Position numbers and translations under genes: made by a program
Part shown: in pieces, positions 54,650 to 63,844 of the stretch
Numbering within the stretch: position 1 is the first letter of the stretch
Layout of the letters: each line of letters starts with the position of its first letter
From: Chryseobacterium bernardetii
GTDB lineage: Bacteria; Bacteroidota; Bacteroidia; Flavobacteriales; Weeksellaceae
Length of the DNA: 64,000 bases
NCBI RefSeq assembly: GCF_003815975.1
Contig: NZ_CP033932.1
Location: 124,001-188,000, forward strand
Direction of reading: 5' to 3'
Notes under the pieces: generated by a model
What the model was told of the DNA's origin: nothing
Database searches by the model: none
Seen by the model: the letters and a program-made list of their open reading frames with translations, nothing else

Positions 54650-55498
54650 ATGAGCAAAAAAACCAACAACCTGTTTTCCAGAAAAGTATTTACAATAAGA
54701 ACCTTTCTGCTGGGAATTATTATAGCTGCAATATTCTCTTCATGCAGTAAAAACAATGAAGAAATGGCAAGCGAAACTCAAACTAATGCAGTTAACACAG
54801 CTAATCTTAAAAAGGGACAATTGGACGGGCAGGAAATTACGTATGAAAGAAAAAATGGTATGAATTTCTTTCAGGGTGATATTGTTATTTCAGATCAGCA
54901 ACTGGCAGAGAATGGTGCATCTAATAAAGGAGGTGCCAGTTTATACAGATGGCCCAACCGTACAATTTACTACACTATTGCGAATAATATGGGGTCCATT
55001 AATATCAATAAAATCAATACTGCTGTTAATGAATACAATTCTAAAACAAATACCCGCTGGGTTCAGCGCACCAACCAATCTAATTATGTAGAATTTATTT
55101 TCGGAAGCTCAACCGGAGCAGACGGATGGGCACACATCGGGTATCAGGGTGGCAAGCAGACAATCTCCCTGGACCAATATATTTCCGTAGGATCAGTAAT
55201 TCATGAAATGGGACATACAGTAGGGCTTTATCACGAACATGCCCGTAAAGACAGAGACCAATATGTAAGCATCCAGTGGAACAATATCCAGGACGGACAG
55301 GCTTATAATTTTAATAAATATACTTCAGGAACAGATATAGGACCGTTCAACATCAATTCTGTGATGATGTACTGGCCCAATTCTTATTCTAAAAATGGTT
55401 TACCTACCATTAAAAGAGCAGATAACACTAATTTTACCTACAATAGAACAGGGTTTACTACAGGAGATATTAATACCATTAATGCGATGTATCCTTAA
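54650..55498 (+). CDS. Astacin-like zinc metalloprotease (M12A), lipoprotein
   Basis: 282 residues. Lipoprotein signal AAIFSSCSKN, so membrane-anchored. The protease domain (about 95-282) has the astacin zinc signature HEMGHTVGLYHEHARKDRD (ligands His185, His189, His195, catalytic Glu186) and the Met-turn SVMMYWP with the Tyr of the family. The pro-region (about 45-95) is short. It resembles flavastacin from Elizabethkingia/Chryseobacterium relatives, an Asp-N-type protease; specificity here is not known. Confidence 0.92.
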   Translation: MSKKTNNLFSRKVFTIRTFLLGIIIAAIFSSCSKNNEEMASETQTNAVNTANLKKGQLDGQEITYERKNGMNFFQGDIVISDQQLAENGASNKGGASLYRWPNRTIYYTIANNMGSININKINTAVNEYNSKTNTRWVQRTNQSNYVEFIFGSSTGADGWAHIGYQGGKQTISLDQYISVGSVIHEMGHTVGLYHEHARKDRDQYVSIQWNNIQDGQAYNFNKYTSGTDIGPFNINSVMMYWPNSYSKNGLPTIKRADNTNFTYNRTGFTTGDINTINAMYP

Positions 55499-55533
55499 TT
55501 AATGCCAAAGTCTTATTACTATATTTAAAGCAA

Positions 55534-55566
55534 GAAAAGAATTCGCTAGGAATTCTTTTCTTTTTT
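55534..55566 (+). terminator. Terminator of the astacin-like gene, overlapping the helicase stop
   Basis: Perfect 11-bp stem GAAAAGAATTC (55534-55544) / GAATTCTTTTC (55550-55560) with loop GCTAG, then six T. The stop codon of the convergent helicase gene (55546-55548) is inside the loop. Confidence 0.9.
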
Positions 55567-57672
55567 ATAATTGTAATGATTGATTAATATTCTGATCTCG
55601 TTGAATTCAAAATGGCTTGGTAAAGCATTTTTCCACTCCGTTAAGGTCTCATGTGGATTTTTATAAAACTCATCTTCAAATGCTTTGATCTTATCCGAAG
55701 TAATAACTCTTGCAATATCCAGCAATCCCTGTTCAGCAAACTTGGCAAGGTGACCAATCACGGTTTCTTTTACCAACCCTCTTTCCAAAGCAATTTCACC
55801 AATGGTTTTTCCCTGTTCAAAAAGCTGGAACGTCAGAACCTGTGAGGGAACTTTAGCAATCTTCATACTAACTTCCTTATCATTCTTTTCGTCCAGAAGT
55901 TTTGTTTCAAGCAGATGGATATCTTTTAAGTTGTTCAGGTATTCTTCAATATCTTCCAGCCAGCTTTTTACTTCTTCATTGTACTGTTTCAGTCCTTTCG
56001 CTCCTTTGATTTCAGCATAAAATTCTTTCAACGGGTCAAAAATTTTATTTCTGGTCTCAGTAAAGAAGAAATTAACAGCACCTTTTGATTTGCTTTCAAT
56101 TTCGGACCATTGCTCTTTCTGTTCAATAAAGTTATTCACCTTCTGAAAGATGACCCGTTCCAGTTTTTCAAAGATTTTCCCAAGATTGGTAGCTTCATGT
56201 TTTAACTGAAGATAAAGCTGATTGGCTTTAACATGATCTATATTTTTAGTCGCTATCGACAGTTTATTCCATTCCTCTACTTCATTTAAAAACCACATAC
56301 AGTCAACCGTACGGAGAACTTTTCTGATGCTGTAATCATATTTTTCCTGATTCAGAATAGCTTCCACATGATCGTTGGCAACGGTATCACTATGGAAATT
56401 CAGGATTCTGTTGTCTTTAAAAATAACCTCAGGAGTAATTTTTGATTTTAAAACAATACCTTCCAACGTTCGGCAGCGTGATAATGCTACATATACCTGA
56501 CCTGCCGTAAAACTTTTTCCTGCATCGATAATCACTTTATCAAAGGTAAGCCCCTGGCTTTTATGGATGGTAACTGCCCAGGCTAATTTGATCGGGAACT
56601 GTTCAAAACTGCCCAATACTTCTTCTTTGATCGTCTTATCAGTATCCAGAAAATATTTTTTCTGTTCCCATGTTTCTTTTTTTACGGTAATTTCTCTTTC
56701 ACTTTCATCCAGAACCACACGAATCTCATCTTCATCCAATCCAACAATTTCCCCGAGCTTTCCGTTGAAATATTTCTTTTCTCCGGAAATATCATTCCTG
56801 ATAAACATGATCTGGGCTCCAATTTTCAGCTCTAAAAACTGGTCATTAGGAAACTGGCTTTCCTTAAAATCACCAACTAGCTTTGCCTCATAAGTTTTAG
56901 CGTCTACTTTTATTTCTTTCAGTTTCTCCTGATTGATCTCGTCTGCCATTTTATTATGAGAGCACAGGTAAACATATGATTCTTTACCCATATCAAAATC
57001 CGGATCGTATCTTTTATTCAGGTGGTCGAAATCTATATTTGCTACATCACCATCACGGATAGCATTCAAAATCTCAAGAAATTCCTGGTCAGACTGGCGG
57101 TAAACTTTTGTAAGCTCAATTGTCACAATCGGAATATCCTTGATTGCATGGCTATCGAAAAAGAAGGGAGAATCATAATACATTTTTAAGACATGCTCAT
57201 CTCTTACCACCGGTGGCAGCTGGAACAGATCTCCGATGAACAGCATCTGTACTCCACCAAAACGTTGATTATTTCTCCTGATAAACCGTAATGAAAAGTC
57301 CATCATATCCAGAACATCTGCCCTCAGCATGGAAACCTCATCAATAATAATGATCTCAACCTCTCTTAAAAGCTTTAGTTTATCTTTACGGTATTTAAAA
57401 TGCGGCATCAGATCGGCAATATTATTAGCCAAGCTGCTGTCTATCCTTTCCGTTGTAGGCAGAAAAGTTCTCAGCGGCAATCCGAACATTGAATGGATGG
57501 TTACCCCACCCGCATTAATTGCTGCAATCCCTGTAGGAGCAATAACAATATGCTTTTTCTTTGTTCGTTTTACAAAATCATTAAGAAATGTGGTTTTTCC
57601 TGTTCCGGCTTTTCCCGTCAGGAAAACACTTCTGTTCGTGTACTCTATTAAGTCAAAAAAATGATTATTCAT
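55546..57672 (-). CDS. PIF1/RecD-type helicase with C-terminal helix-turn-helix
   Basis: 708 residues from ATG 57672 (MNNHFFDLIEYTN). A longer frame to 57993 would run through the neighbouring lipoprotein gene and is rejected. Superfamily 1B motifs: VFLTGKAGTGKTTFLNDF (Walker A), IIIDEVSMLRADVLDMMD (DEVS box), GGVQMLFIGDLFQLPPV, then AWAVTIHKSQGLTFDKVIID and QVYVALSRCR. The C-terminal part (about 600-700) holds an HTH-like domain (TIGEIALERGLVKETVIGHLAKFAEQG). Likely a 5'-3' DNA helicase; the exact role is unknown. Confidence 0.92.
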   Translation of the reverse strand: MNNHFFDLIEYTNRSVFLTGKAGTGKTTFLNDFVKRTKKKHIVIAPTGIAAINAGGVTIHSMFGLPLRTFLPTTERIDSSLANNIADLMPHFKYRKDKLKLLREVEIIIIDEVSMLRADVLDMMDFSLRFIRRNNQRFGGVQMLFIGDLFQLPPVVRDEHVLKMYYDSPFFFDSHAIKDIPIVTIELTKVYRQSDQEFLEILNAIRDGDVANIDFDHLNKRYDPDFDMGKESYVYLCSHNKMADEINQEKLKEIKVDAKTYEAKLVGDFKESQFPNDQFLELKIGAQIMFIRNDISGEKKYFNGKLGEIVGLDEDEIRVVLDESEREITVKKETWEQKKYFLDTDKTIKEEVLGSFEQFPIKLAWAVTIHKSQGLTFDKVIIDAGKSFTAGQVYVALSRCRTLEGIVLKSKITPEVIFKDNRILNFHSDTVANDHVEAILNQEKYDYSIRKVLRTVDCMWFLNEVEEWNKLSIATKNIDHVKANQLYLQLKHEATNLGKIFEKLERVIFQKVNNFIEQKEQWSEIESKSKGAVNFFFTETRNKIFDPLKEFYAEIKGAKGLKQYNEEVKSWLEDIEEYLNNLKDIHLLETKLLDEKNDKEVSMKIAKVPSQVLTFQLFEQGKTIGEIALERGLVKETVIGHLAKFAEQGLLDIARVITSDKIKAFEDEFYKNPHETLTEWKNALPSHFEFNEIRILINHYNYKKEKNS

Positions 57673-57754
57673 CGTTGTCAAAAATACGGAAATGAATTTG
57701 ATTTTCTTACCTTGGCATAAGTTTTGAAAATTCTTAAAAAGAAAAAAGTCTATT

Positions 57755-58207
57755 GTGAAAAAATTTTTCCTCCATACTCCGGCAATAGTATTATGTACTA
57801 CCTTAATGCTGGTTTCCTGTAATTCAACGAAGAACCTTGACACTAATCTTCCTATAGATATTGCCAACAGACCTGCTGATGAAGACAGCCAAAAGTATGA
57901 CCAGGCACAGCTGGATAAACTAAAAGCATCCATTGAATCTGAAACTAAAGGAGAAGAATGTACGAATGGTGATAGCTGGACGTTTGCACCCATGGGGATA
58001 AAATCCTGTGGCGGACCTCAGCAATACATTGCTTATCCTAAAAAAATTGAAGCTTCTATTCTTCCAAGAATTAATGAGTATACGGATAAAGTAAGGATTT
58101 TTAATGAAAAATATAATATTATGTCTGATTGTATGGTAATTCCCCCTCCAGCATATGTTAAGTGCATTAAAGGAGAGGCAAGGCTGATTACACCAGACTC
58201 AAAATAA
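57755..58207 (+). CDS. Hypothetical lipoprotein
   Basis: 150 residues. Lipoprotein signal LMLVSCNSTKNL. The mature chain has a charged helix (DEDSQKYDQAQLDKLKASIESETKGEEC) and four Cys (GEEC, SCGG, DCMV and VKCIKGE), which could form two disulfides in the periplasm. GDSWTFAPMGIKSCGGPQQYIAYP resembles small secreted Cys-rich Bacteroidota proteins, but I cannot name the family. It is divergent from the helicase gene and has its own terminator. Confidence 0.75.
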   Translation: MKKFFLHTPAIVLCTTLMLVSCNSTKNLDTNLPIDIANRPADEDSQKYDQAQLDKLKASIESETKGEECTNGDSWTFAPMGIKSCGGPQQYIAYPKKIEASILPRINEYTDKVRIFNEKYNIMSDCMVIPPPAYVKCIKGEARLITPDSK

Positions 58208-58255
58208 AAACAAAGCAAAGGTTCTATATCAAATCGATACTAAGACTTGATATAC

Positions 58256-58290
58256 AAAGCTCCGTCTTCCGACAGAGCTTTTGTTGTTTT
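58256..58290 (+). terminator. Terminator after the 150-residue lipoprotein gene
   Basis: AAAGCTCCGTC / GACAGAGCTTT stem with one mismatch, loop TTCC, followed by a T-rich run. A second, smaller inverted repeat TATATCAA / TTGATATA lies just before it at 58226-58253. Confidence 0.75.
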
Positions 58291-58325
58291 ATATACCAGT
58301 TAAGACAGGAGATAAAAACAATTTC

Positions 58326-58862
58326 TTACAACTCGTGATTCTTAACATTCTCCTTATACCAGGATGAGTACTTCACATAATTATCTGCAATTCTGTTCAC
58401 TTCTCCTTCCAATAACTGAGCGTTAATATCCTTGATCTTTTTAGCAGGAACACCCCCCCAGACTTCTCCTGATTTAATATGCGTTCCCTGAGTCACCACA
58501 GAACCTGCCCCAACGATCGAATTTTCCTCTACAAGACAGTCATCCATCACAATGGCCCCCATTCCAATCAGAACATTATCTTTGATCGTACAGCCGTGAA
58601 CAATGGCATTATGACCAATGGAAACATTATTTCCGATATTCAGAGGGTGCTTCTGATAGGTACAGTGCAGCATGGCATTATCCTGAACATTTACTTTATC
58701 TCCCATCCTGATATAATGAACATCACCTCTGATTACGGCATTATACCAGACACTACAGTCTTTTCCCATAGTAACATCTCCGATAATGGTAGCCGTTTCA
58801 GCTAAAAATGTATTCTCTCCGATCTGTGGTATTTTACCTAAAAGTTCTTTTATAAGTGCCAT
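58326..58862 (-). CDS. Gamma-class carbonic anhydrase-like protein
   Basis: 178 residues. Left-handed beta-helix of hexapeptide repeats (TATIIGDVTMGKDCSVWYNAVIRGDVHYIRMGDKVNVQDNAMLH). Candidate metal-ligand His residues lie in MLHC, GHNAIVHG and neighbouring turns, as in YrdA and gamma carbonic anhydrases. The active-site acidic loop of archaeal Cam is absent, as in YrdA/CaiE-type relatives, so catalytic activity is uncertain. Cytoplasmic trimer expected. Confidence 0.9.
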   Translation of the reverse strand: MALIKELLGKIPQIGENTFLAETATIIGDVTMGKDCSVWYNAVIRGDVHYIRMGDKVNVQDNAMLHCTYQKHPLNIGNNVSIGHNAIVHGCTIKDNVLIGMGAIVMDDCLVEENSIVGAGSVVTQGTHIKSGEVWGGVPAKKIKDINAQLLEGEVNRIADNYVKYSSWYKENVKNHEL

Positions 58863-58998
58863 AGTTTTAATTTGAAAATTTGAAATAAGCCCATTTGAAA
58901 ATCATCATTTCTTATCTCTGATCTCTAGCATCTAACTTCTAAATTACAGCGATAGCAAAAATCTAACTCTCATTTTCCAGCTTCTAACTTCTAATGCG

Positions 58999-59006
58999 TA
59001 TTTTTG
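58999..59006 (+). promoter_or_regulatory. -7 box of the nfu gene
   Basis: TATTTTTG fits TAnnTTTG. It ends 21 bp before ATG 59028 and contains the in-frame TTG 59004 that would give a longer protein. Upstream at 58973-58994 is another copy of the TTCCAGCTTCTAACTTCTAA repeat word. Confidence 0.6.
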
Positions 59007-59027
59007 TATCTCAAATTTAACGAAAAA

Positions 59028-59906
59028 ATGCGTACCGTACTTATAGAACCAACCGAAAACCCAAAAGTGATGAAATTTGTAGCAGATTACAACTTGATTC
59101 CGGGGTCTTTAGAGCTGGACAGAAATTCAGATATTTCAGAAATTCCTTTGGCACAGGAACTTTTCAATTATCCGTTTGTAGAAAGAATTTTCATTACAGC
59201 TAATTTTGTAGCAGTAGCTAAACAGGATACTATTGAATGGGAACACGTAGCTGAAAGCCTGAAAAACGTAATTGAAGACGAATTATTGGCTAACCCAAGA
59301 ATTTATCTTCAGAAGAAAAAAGAGATGTATCAGATCTATTCTGAAATGACTCCTAACCCTAATGTAATGAAGTTTGTTTCCAGCAAACTGCTTATGGAGG
59401 GATTTGTAGAAGTAAAATCAAAAGAGGCTGCGGCAGAAGTTCCTTTAGCAGCGGCGATCTTCAACGAATTTGAATTTGCAACGGAAGTTTTCATTTCTGA
59501 TAACTTCGTAGCTGTTACCAAAGACAATTCTGTAGAATGGCATCAGATTATGATTACCGTTCGTGCCCTTATTGCAGATTATCTTCAGAATGGTGGTGAA
59601 ATTTCTAAAATTGAGCCTCAGAAGCATGAAAATCCTGTAGAAAAAATCATCAACAGGGATTATACCGAAGATGAGCAGAAAATTTCTGATATCCTGAATG
59701 AATATGTAGCGCCTGCAGTAGAAAATGATGGTGGGAAAATTTCTTTAATGGAATATGATGAATCCAGCAAAACAGCTAAAATGCTTTTACAGGGAGCCTG
59801 CTCAGGATGTCCTAGCTCTACAGCTACTCTAAAGAACGGAATTGAAAATATTTTAAAACAATTCGTTCCGGATCTTGTAGAGAGAGTGGAAGCTGTAAAC
59901 GGATAA
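59028..59906 (+). CDS. NifU/Nfu-type Fe-S carrier with two N-terminal Nfu domains
   Basis: 292 residues from ATG 59028 (MRTVLIEPTENP); the TTG at 59004 lies in the promoter. Two tandem Nfu N domains (about 1-85 and 100-185; both contain TxNPxVMKF-like and FVAVxKxxxxEW stretches), then the C-terminal NifU domain with the cluster-binding GACSGCPSS (Cys258 and Cys261), which carries a 4Fe-4S cluster between two subunits. It delivers Fe-S clusters to apoproteins. The duplicated N domain is common in Bacteroidota. The reductase gene follows by 10 bp. Confidence 0.92.
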   Translation: MRTVLIEPTENPKVMKFVADYNLIPGSLELDRNSDISEIPLAQELFNYPFVERIFITANFVAVAKQDTIEWEHVAESLKNVIEDELLANPRIYLQKKKEMYQIYSEMTPNPNVMKFVSSKLLMEGFVEVKSKEAAAEVPLAAAIFNEFEFATEVFISDNFVAVTKDNSVEWHQIMITVRALIADYLQNGGEISKIEPQKHENPVEKIINRDYTEDEQKISDILNEYVAPAVENDGGKISLMEYDESSKTAKMLLQGACSGCPSSTATLKNGIENILKQFVPDLVERVEAVNG

Positions 59907-59916
59907 TCACTATTTC

Positions 59917-60453
59917 ATGGCCAACAACAAAAAGATACTCATCATTATTGGTAGTGCTACTAATAATTCAAGTAATCAGAAACTGATGGAACAGGTATTA
60001 GAAAAAAATTCCAATGTTCATTTTCAGATGTATGACAATCTTTCTGTTCTTCCCCATTTTGATACTTCATTAACTGATCTGGATACTCCTGAGGAAATTG
60101 TAAAGATCAGAAGATACATTAATGATTCGGCAGGAGTTATCATTTCTACTCCGGAATATATTTTCAGTATTCCGAGCAGATTAAAAAACCTGTTGGAATG
60201 GTGCGTTTCCACCAATGTATTTCTGGATAAGCCTACAGCGATTATTACAGGTTCTGCCAGTGGAGAGAAAGGTCATGAAGAGCTATCATTGATTTTAAAG
60301 ACCCTTGGTGCTGTTGTTAATGATAAACATCAGCTATTAATCAAGGCGATAAAAGGTAAGTTTGGGCCTGATGGCTCAGTTGAAAATAATACCTTTGCTA
60401 AAGTATTGGAACTGGTAACAGATTTTGAACAATCTGTTTCATCATTAAAATAA
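59917..60453 (+). CDS. NADPH-dependent FMN reductase family protein
   Basis: 178 residues, flavodoxin-like. KKILIIIGSATNNSSNQKLMEQVL holds the FMN phosphate loop (GSATNNSSN), STPEYIFSIPSRLKNLLEWCV is the family signature (TPEYxxSxPxxLKNxLEW), and ITGSASGEKGHEEL follows. Quinone or FMN reductase in the cytoplasm. Operon nfu-FMN reductase-hemH with gaps of 10 and 5 bp, which groups Fe-S, flavin and haem functions. Confidence 0.92.
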   Translation: MANNKKILIIIGSATNNSSNQKLMEQVLEKNSNVHFQMYDNLSVLPHFDTSLTDLDTPEEIVKIRRYINDSAGVIISTPEYIFSIPSRLKNLLEWCVSTNVFLDKPTAIITGSASGEKGHEELSLILKTLGAVVNDKHQLLIKAIKGKFGPDGSVENNTFAKVLELVTDFEQSVSSLK

Positions 60454-60458
60454 AAAAA

Positions 60459-61487
60459 TTGAATAAAAAAGGAATTTTACTGGTCAACCTTGGATCACCA
60501 AGATCTACAGCTGTAAATGACGTAAAGGAATATCTTGATGAATTTTTGATGGACGAAAGGGTAATTGATTACCGTTGGATCTTCCGGGCACTGCTGGTTC
60601 AGGGGATTATCCTGAAAACAAGACCTGCCAAATCTGCCGAAGCCTATAAAACGGTATGGACGGATGAAGGTTCACCATTGATTGTCATTACTGAAAAGAT
60701 CCAGAAAAAACTTCAGAAACTGGTAGATGTACCTGTGGAGATCGGTATGCGATATGCAGAACCCAGTATTGAAACCGGAATTCAGAAACTGGTAGATCAA
60801 GGGATTACTGAAATTGTTCTTTTCCCTTTGTATCCGCAATATGCAATGAGTACTACAGAAACTGTTATTGAAAAGGCGGAGGAGGTAAGAAAAAAGAAAT
60901 TTCCAACCATAAAGATCAATTATATCCAGCCTTTCTACAACAGAGATATTTATATCAACTGTCTTGCAGAAAGCATTAAAGAAAAGCTTCCCGAAAATTT
61001 TGATGCCCTTCAGTTTTCTTATCATGGAGTTCCGGAGAGACATATTTATAAGACAGATCCTACCAAAACCTGTAATCTTAATGACTGTTGCTCCAGAGAA
61101 GATAATCCAAGTCACCAGTTCTGTTACCGTCATCAATGTTATAAAACAACGCAGCTTGTCATCGATAAATTGGATTTACCTAAAGAAAAAACCATTGTTT
61201 CTTTCCAGTCAAGGTTAGGAAAAGACAAGTGGATTGAACCTTATACAGACGAAACACTTGAGGCACTTGGTAAAAAAGGAGTAAAAAATCTGGCCATTGT
61301 ATGTCCGGCTTTCGTTTCCGACTGTCTTGAAACATTGGAAGAGATTTCTGTTGAAGGAAAAGAACAGTTCATACATGGTGGTGGAGAAAGTTTCCATTAT
61401 ATACCATGCCTGAATGATGAAGACAGATGGATTGAAGTGGTAAAAATTCTTTGTGAAGAAAAACTGAACGATTTCTATTTGGTTTAA
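60459..61487 (+). CDS. hemH: Ferrochelatase, TTG start
   Basis: Inserts ferrous iron into protoporphyrin IX, the last step of haem synthesis. 342 residues. KGILLVNLGSPRST and KEYLDEFLMD at the N-terminus, FSYHGVPERHI (metal-site His) and YRHQCYKTTQLV in the centre, FQSRLGKDKWIEPYT, and the final CPAFVSDCLETLEEI with the conserved Glu and Cys. The only start that keeps the N-terminal motif is TTG at 60459 (MNKKGILL); the next ATG would remove it. Extra Cys (CNLNDCC) are characteristic of some Bacteroidota ferrochelatases. Confidence 0.95.
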   Translation: MNKKGILLVNLGSPRSTAVNDVKEYLDEFLMDERVIDYRWIFRALLVQGIILKTRPAKSAEAYKTVWTDEGSPLIVITEKIQKKLQKLVDVPVEIGMRYAEPSIETGIQKLVDQGITEIVLFPLYPQYAMSTTETVIEKAEEVRKKKFPTIKINYIQPFYNRDIYINCLAESIKEKLPENFDALQFSYHGVPERHIYKTDPTKTCNLNDCCSREDNPSHQFCYRHQCYKTTQLVIDKLDLPKEKTIVSFQSRLGKDKWIEPYTDETLEALGKKGVKNLAIVCPAFVSDCLETLEEISVEGKEQFIHGGGESFHYIPCLNDEDRWIEVVKILCEEKLNDFYLV

Positions 61488-61508
61488 TTTATCTTACTTA
61501 AAATATAT

Positions 61509-61541
61509 AAAAGGCCGCAAGAATTCACTTGTGGCCTTTTT
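61509..61541. terminator. Terminator between hemH and the convergent M4 protease gene
   Basis: AAAAGGCCGCAAG (61509-61521) / CTTGTGGCCTTTT (61528-61540) stem with one wobble pair, T run on the right. Confidence 0.9.
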
Positions 61542-61564
61542 ATTGAAATATATTAAAATTTGGT

Positions 61565-63520
61565 TTATTTTTTAATCAGGTTTCCTGCTTTTTGCCCATT
61601 CACAGTTACAATATAAACTCCGGAAAGCATATTAGATGGTAACTGTATGTCAAGTTTATTTGCTCCATCTGTAAGAGTAACTTTTTCAGAAAGTTCTTTT
61701 CTTCCGTTTAAATTCACTACTTCTACAGTTCCTTTACCTTGTTTTCCATTAAATGTTACAGTAAATCTGTCTGTTGCCGGGTTCGGGCTGATGGTATAAG
61801 CTGAAATATTTGAGGTTGATGCTACAAGTCCGGCAGGAGAAGTTCCTCCTCCAACACCTACTGCATCCCATGCATTGGCAACCTGTGTTACTTCATTGCT
61901 GCCCGCACCGTATAAATCTGCTGCTGCCTGAAGAGAATATGTTCTTGTATTTGCATAATTGGATGACGAAGTCAGATAAGTTGTCAATGTTCTGTAAGCG
62001 ATAGCTCCAGCCTTATCAAGTCCGATTCCCGAAACATTATAAGCAAATCCTTTATCATTGGTACCAGATCCTCCGGTTACTAACAAATAATACCAGAAGT
62101 TAAGCACTCCAGAGTTGGTATGTACCCCACAATAATCATTAGATTGGCTAGGAGTTACACAACCTGAAGTTGTAGTTGTTTTCCAGTAAGTTCCCATATA
62201 AGTATCAGGTTGGCTGTAAGCATTAGGATTCGCCATATTTCTGATCACATAATTGAAATCTTCTCCAAGTGTCCAGCTTGCCTGCGTAGGTCTTGCCCAA
62301 CGCTCAATTGTATTTCCGAAAATATCTGAGAAACCTTCATTTAAAGCTCCTGATTCTCTCTGATAAGCCAGGTTAGCTGTTTTGGAAGTTAAGCCGTGTG
62401 TGATTTCATGACCGCACACATCTATTGCTGTTAAAGGTTTTCCACCGTTTGTTGTAGAACTTCCGTCACCATAAGTCATTCTGGAACCATCCCAAAATGC
62501 ATTAAAATAGTTGGTAGAATAATGCACATAAGATTTAATAGCGAAATTATTATTATCAATACTCTTACGGCCGTATTTTGTATAAAAATAATCTACTGTC
62601 ATTTCTGCTCCCCAATGAGCATCTGTAGCGTATTGATCTTTATTGGTATTAACATTATTCCAGTTATTATCTGTGTCTGTAAAGTCTACTGCAGAAGCAT
62701 AGTTGGTTCCTTTTTTCAGGTTATATGTTTCCACCGCTGTTCCTGCATTTCTTCCTGTTTCTCTTAAACGATAGCTTCCGTTATAAGAATCTGTAGTTAT
62801 ACTACGGGTTCCGCTGTATCCTGTAACGGCTGTTCCCGGGCTGTTCACTTCATGGATAATAGCATCTACTCCAAGTACTTTCCCGTTTTTAGCATCTACG
62901 AAAACATATTGTCTGCTTAATGGTTTTTCAGCATAGATATCAAATTTATAAGCCAGCCTTAAATCATTCAGTTTGTCATCATCAGGGTCTGAATAATAGA
63001 CTAACTCTCCTTTAGGGGCAAAGCTTGCATTAGGATCTCCTGTTTCTTTTTTAAGAAAATCTTCCTCTTCTTTGTTTTTCCACTTATAGGATTCTGCCCC
63101 TACAAATGATAAAGCACTTTGCAATGCTTCATTTTCAGTAAGGTTGGCACTTTTGTCAAGTTCCTTAGAAACTTTAACAACCCATTTCCCTGATTGCCCT
63201 ACAATTTTACCGTTTTTAGTCTGTACTGCCATCATTCCGTATTCTACAGGAATATCATTAACAGTTTGCTGAAATCTTTGAGTTTCAAAACCTAATGCAT
63301 CTTTTTCTGAGCCTAATTTGCGAGCCTGTCCCGGAGAAAGTCTTTGAGTGGCTTCATCAAATAAAACGGGACTTCCCTGGAAGGCCGGAGCGTTTTTGTC
63401 AAATCTGAGAAACTCTGCGTGTAATCCATTTTTACCGGAGATTACTTTTGATGGAGTATTTTGCCCAAAAACGAAAGAGCAGGCTGCAACGCTCGCTGCT
63501 AAAATAAATTTTGCTTTCAT
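61565..63520 (-). CDS. Secreted M4 (thermolysin-like) metalloprotease with T9SS tail
   Basis: 651 residues: signal peptide (FILAASVAACSFVFGQ), FTP/PepSY pro-region (about 20-215; KTNFEPYGMMAVQTKNGKIVGQ-like VEYGMMAVQTKNGK), M4 catalytic domain (about 250-560) with HEITHG (zinc His/Glu; about residue 371) and the third ligand in ALNEGFSDIFG, and the C-terminal catalytic His in GVHTNSGVLNFWYYL. A type A T9SS domain (YTISPNPATDRFTVTF...SGVYIVTVNG) ends it. Expected to be secreted, auto-processed and to degrade proteins outside the cell. Confidence 0.94.
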   Translation of the reverse strand: MKAKFILAASVAACSFVFGQNTPSKVISGKNGLHAEFLRFDKNAPAFQGSPVLFDEATQRLSPGQARKLGSEKDALGFETQRFQQTVNDIPVEYGMMAVQTKNGKIVGQSGKWVVKVSKELDKSANLTENEALQSALSFVGAESYKWKNKEEEDFLKKETGDPNASFAPKGELVYYSDPDDDKLNDLRLAYKFDIYAEKPLSRQYVFVDAKNGKVLGVDAIIHEVNSPGTAVTGYSGTRSITTDSYNGSYRLRETGRNAGTAVETYNLKKGTNYASAVDFTDTDNNWNNVNTNKDQYATDAHWGAEMTVDYFYTKYGRKSIDNNNFAIKSYVHYSTNYFNAFWDGSRMTYGDGSSTTNGGKPLTAIDVCGHEITHGLTSKTANLAYQRESGALNEGFSDIFGNTIERWARPTQASWTLGEDFNYVIRNMANPNAYSQPDTYMGTYWKTTTTSGCVTPSQSNDYCGVHTNSGVLNFWYYLLVTGGSGTNDKGFAYNVSGIGLDKAGAIAYRTLTTYLTSSSNYANTRTYSLQAAADLYGAGSNEVTQVANAWDAVGVGGGTSPAGLVASTSNISAYTISPNPATDRFTVTFNGKQGKGTVEVVNLNGRKELSEKVTLTDGANKLDIQLPSNMLSGVYIVTVNGQKAGNLIKK

Positions 63521-63844
63521 AAATAATATTTGTTTAACGTGAAAACGAAGTTATAAACTTTTCACAATAAAACACTATATGTGTTGATAAAAATTCAATA
63601 GAAAATATAAATCAATAAATAAACCATAATTATAATTTTAAAACAAAGAGAAATAATTAAAAATAATTTTATTATTATGGAAATTTTTCATGAATTTAAT
63701 TAATAGAAATCTATATTTTGTGAATTATTTTTTTCATTATGCTGTGCATTTTATTGGATATATTTTATTAAAATCTGTTAGATTTATAAAAAAATAAGGC
63801 TTCCTCTAGAGAGAAAGCCTTTATATATCCTAAAAATATGCTTC
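63521..63844. other. AT-rich region upstream of the M4 protease gene
   Basis: 324 bp, highly AT-rich. It contains the terminator at 63785-63821 and the 15-mer ACAAAGAGAAATAAT (63643-63657) also found before the astacin-like gene. No consensus -7 TAnnTTTG box is evident for the protease. Nothing else recognised. Confidence 0.4.
63785..63821 (-). terminator. Terminator of the partial gene at the right edge
   Basis: AAGGCTT (63796-63802) / AAGCCTT (63815-63821) with an inner CTCTAGAG palindrome; reading leftward it runs into TTATTTTTTT. It lies just downstream of the partial minus-strand gene. Confidence 0.8.

Noticed and set aside
57673..57993. 107-residue N-terminal extension of the helicase ORF
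   Set aside because: It covers the divergent lipoprotein gene and its signal peptide, has no helicase motif, and the MNNHFFDLIEYTN start gives the usual family N-terminus.
59004..59027. TTG start of the nfu gene eight codons upstream
   Set aside because: The TTG is the end of the -7 box TATTTTTG; ATG 59028 matches the family start.
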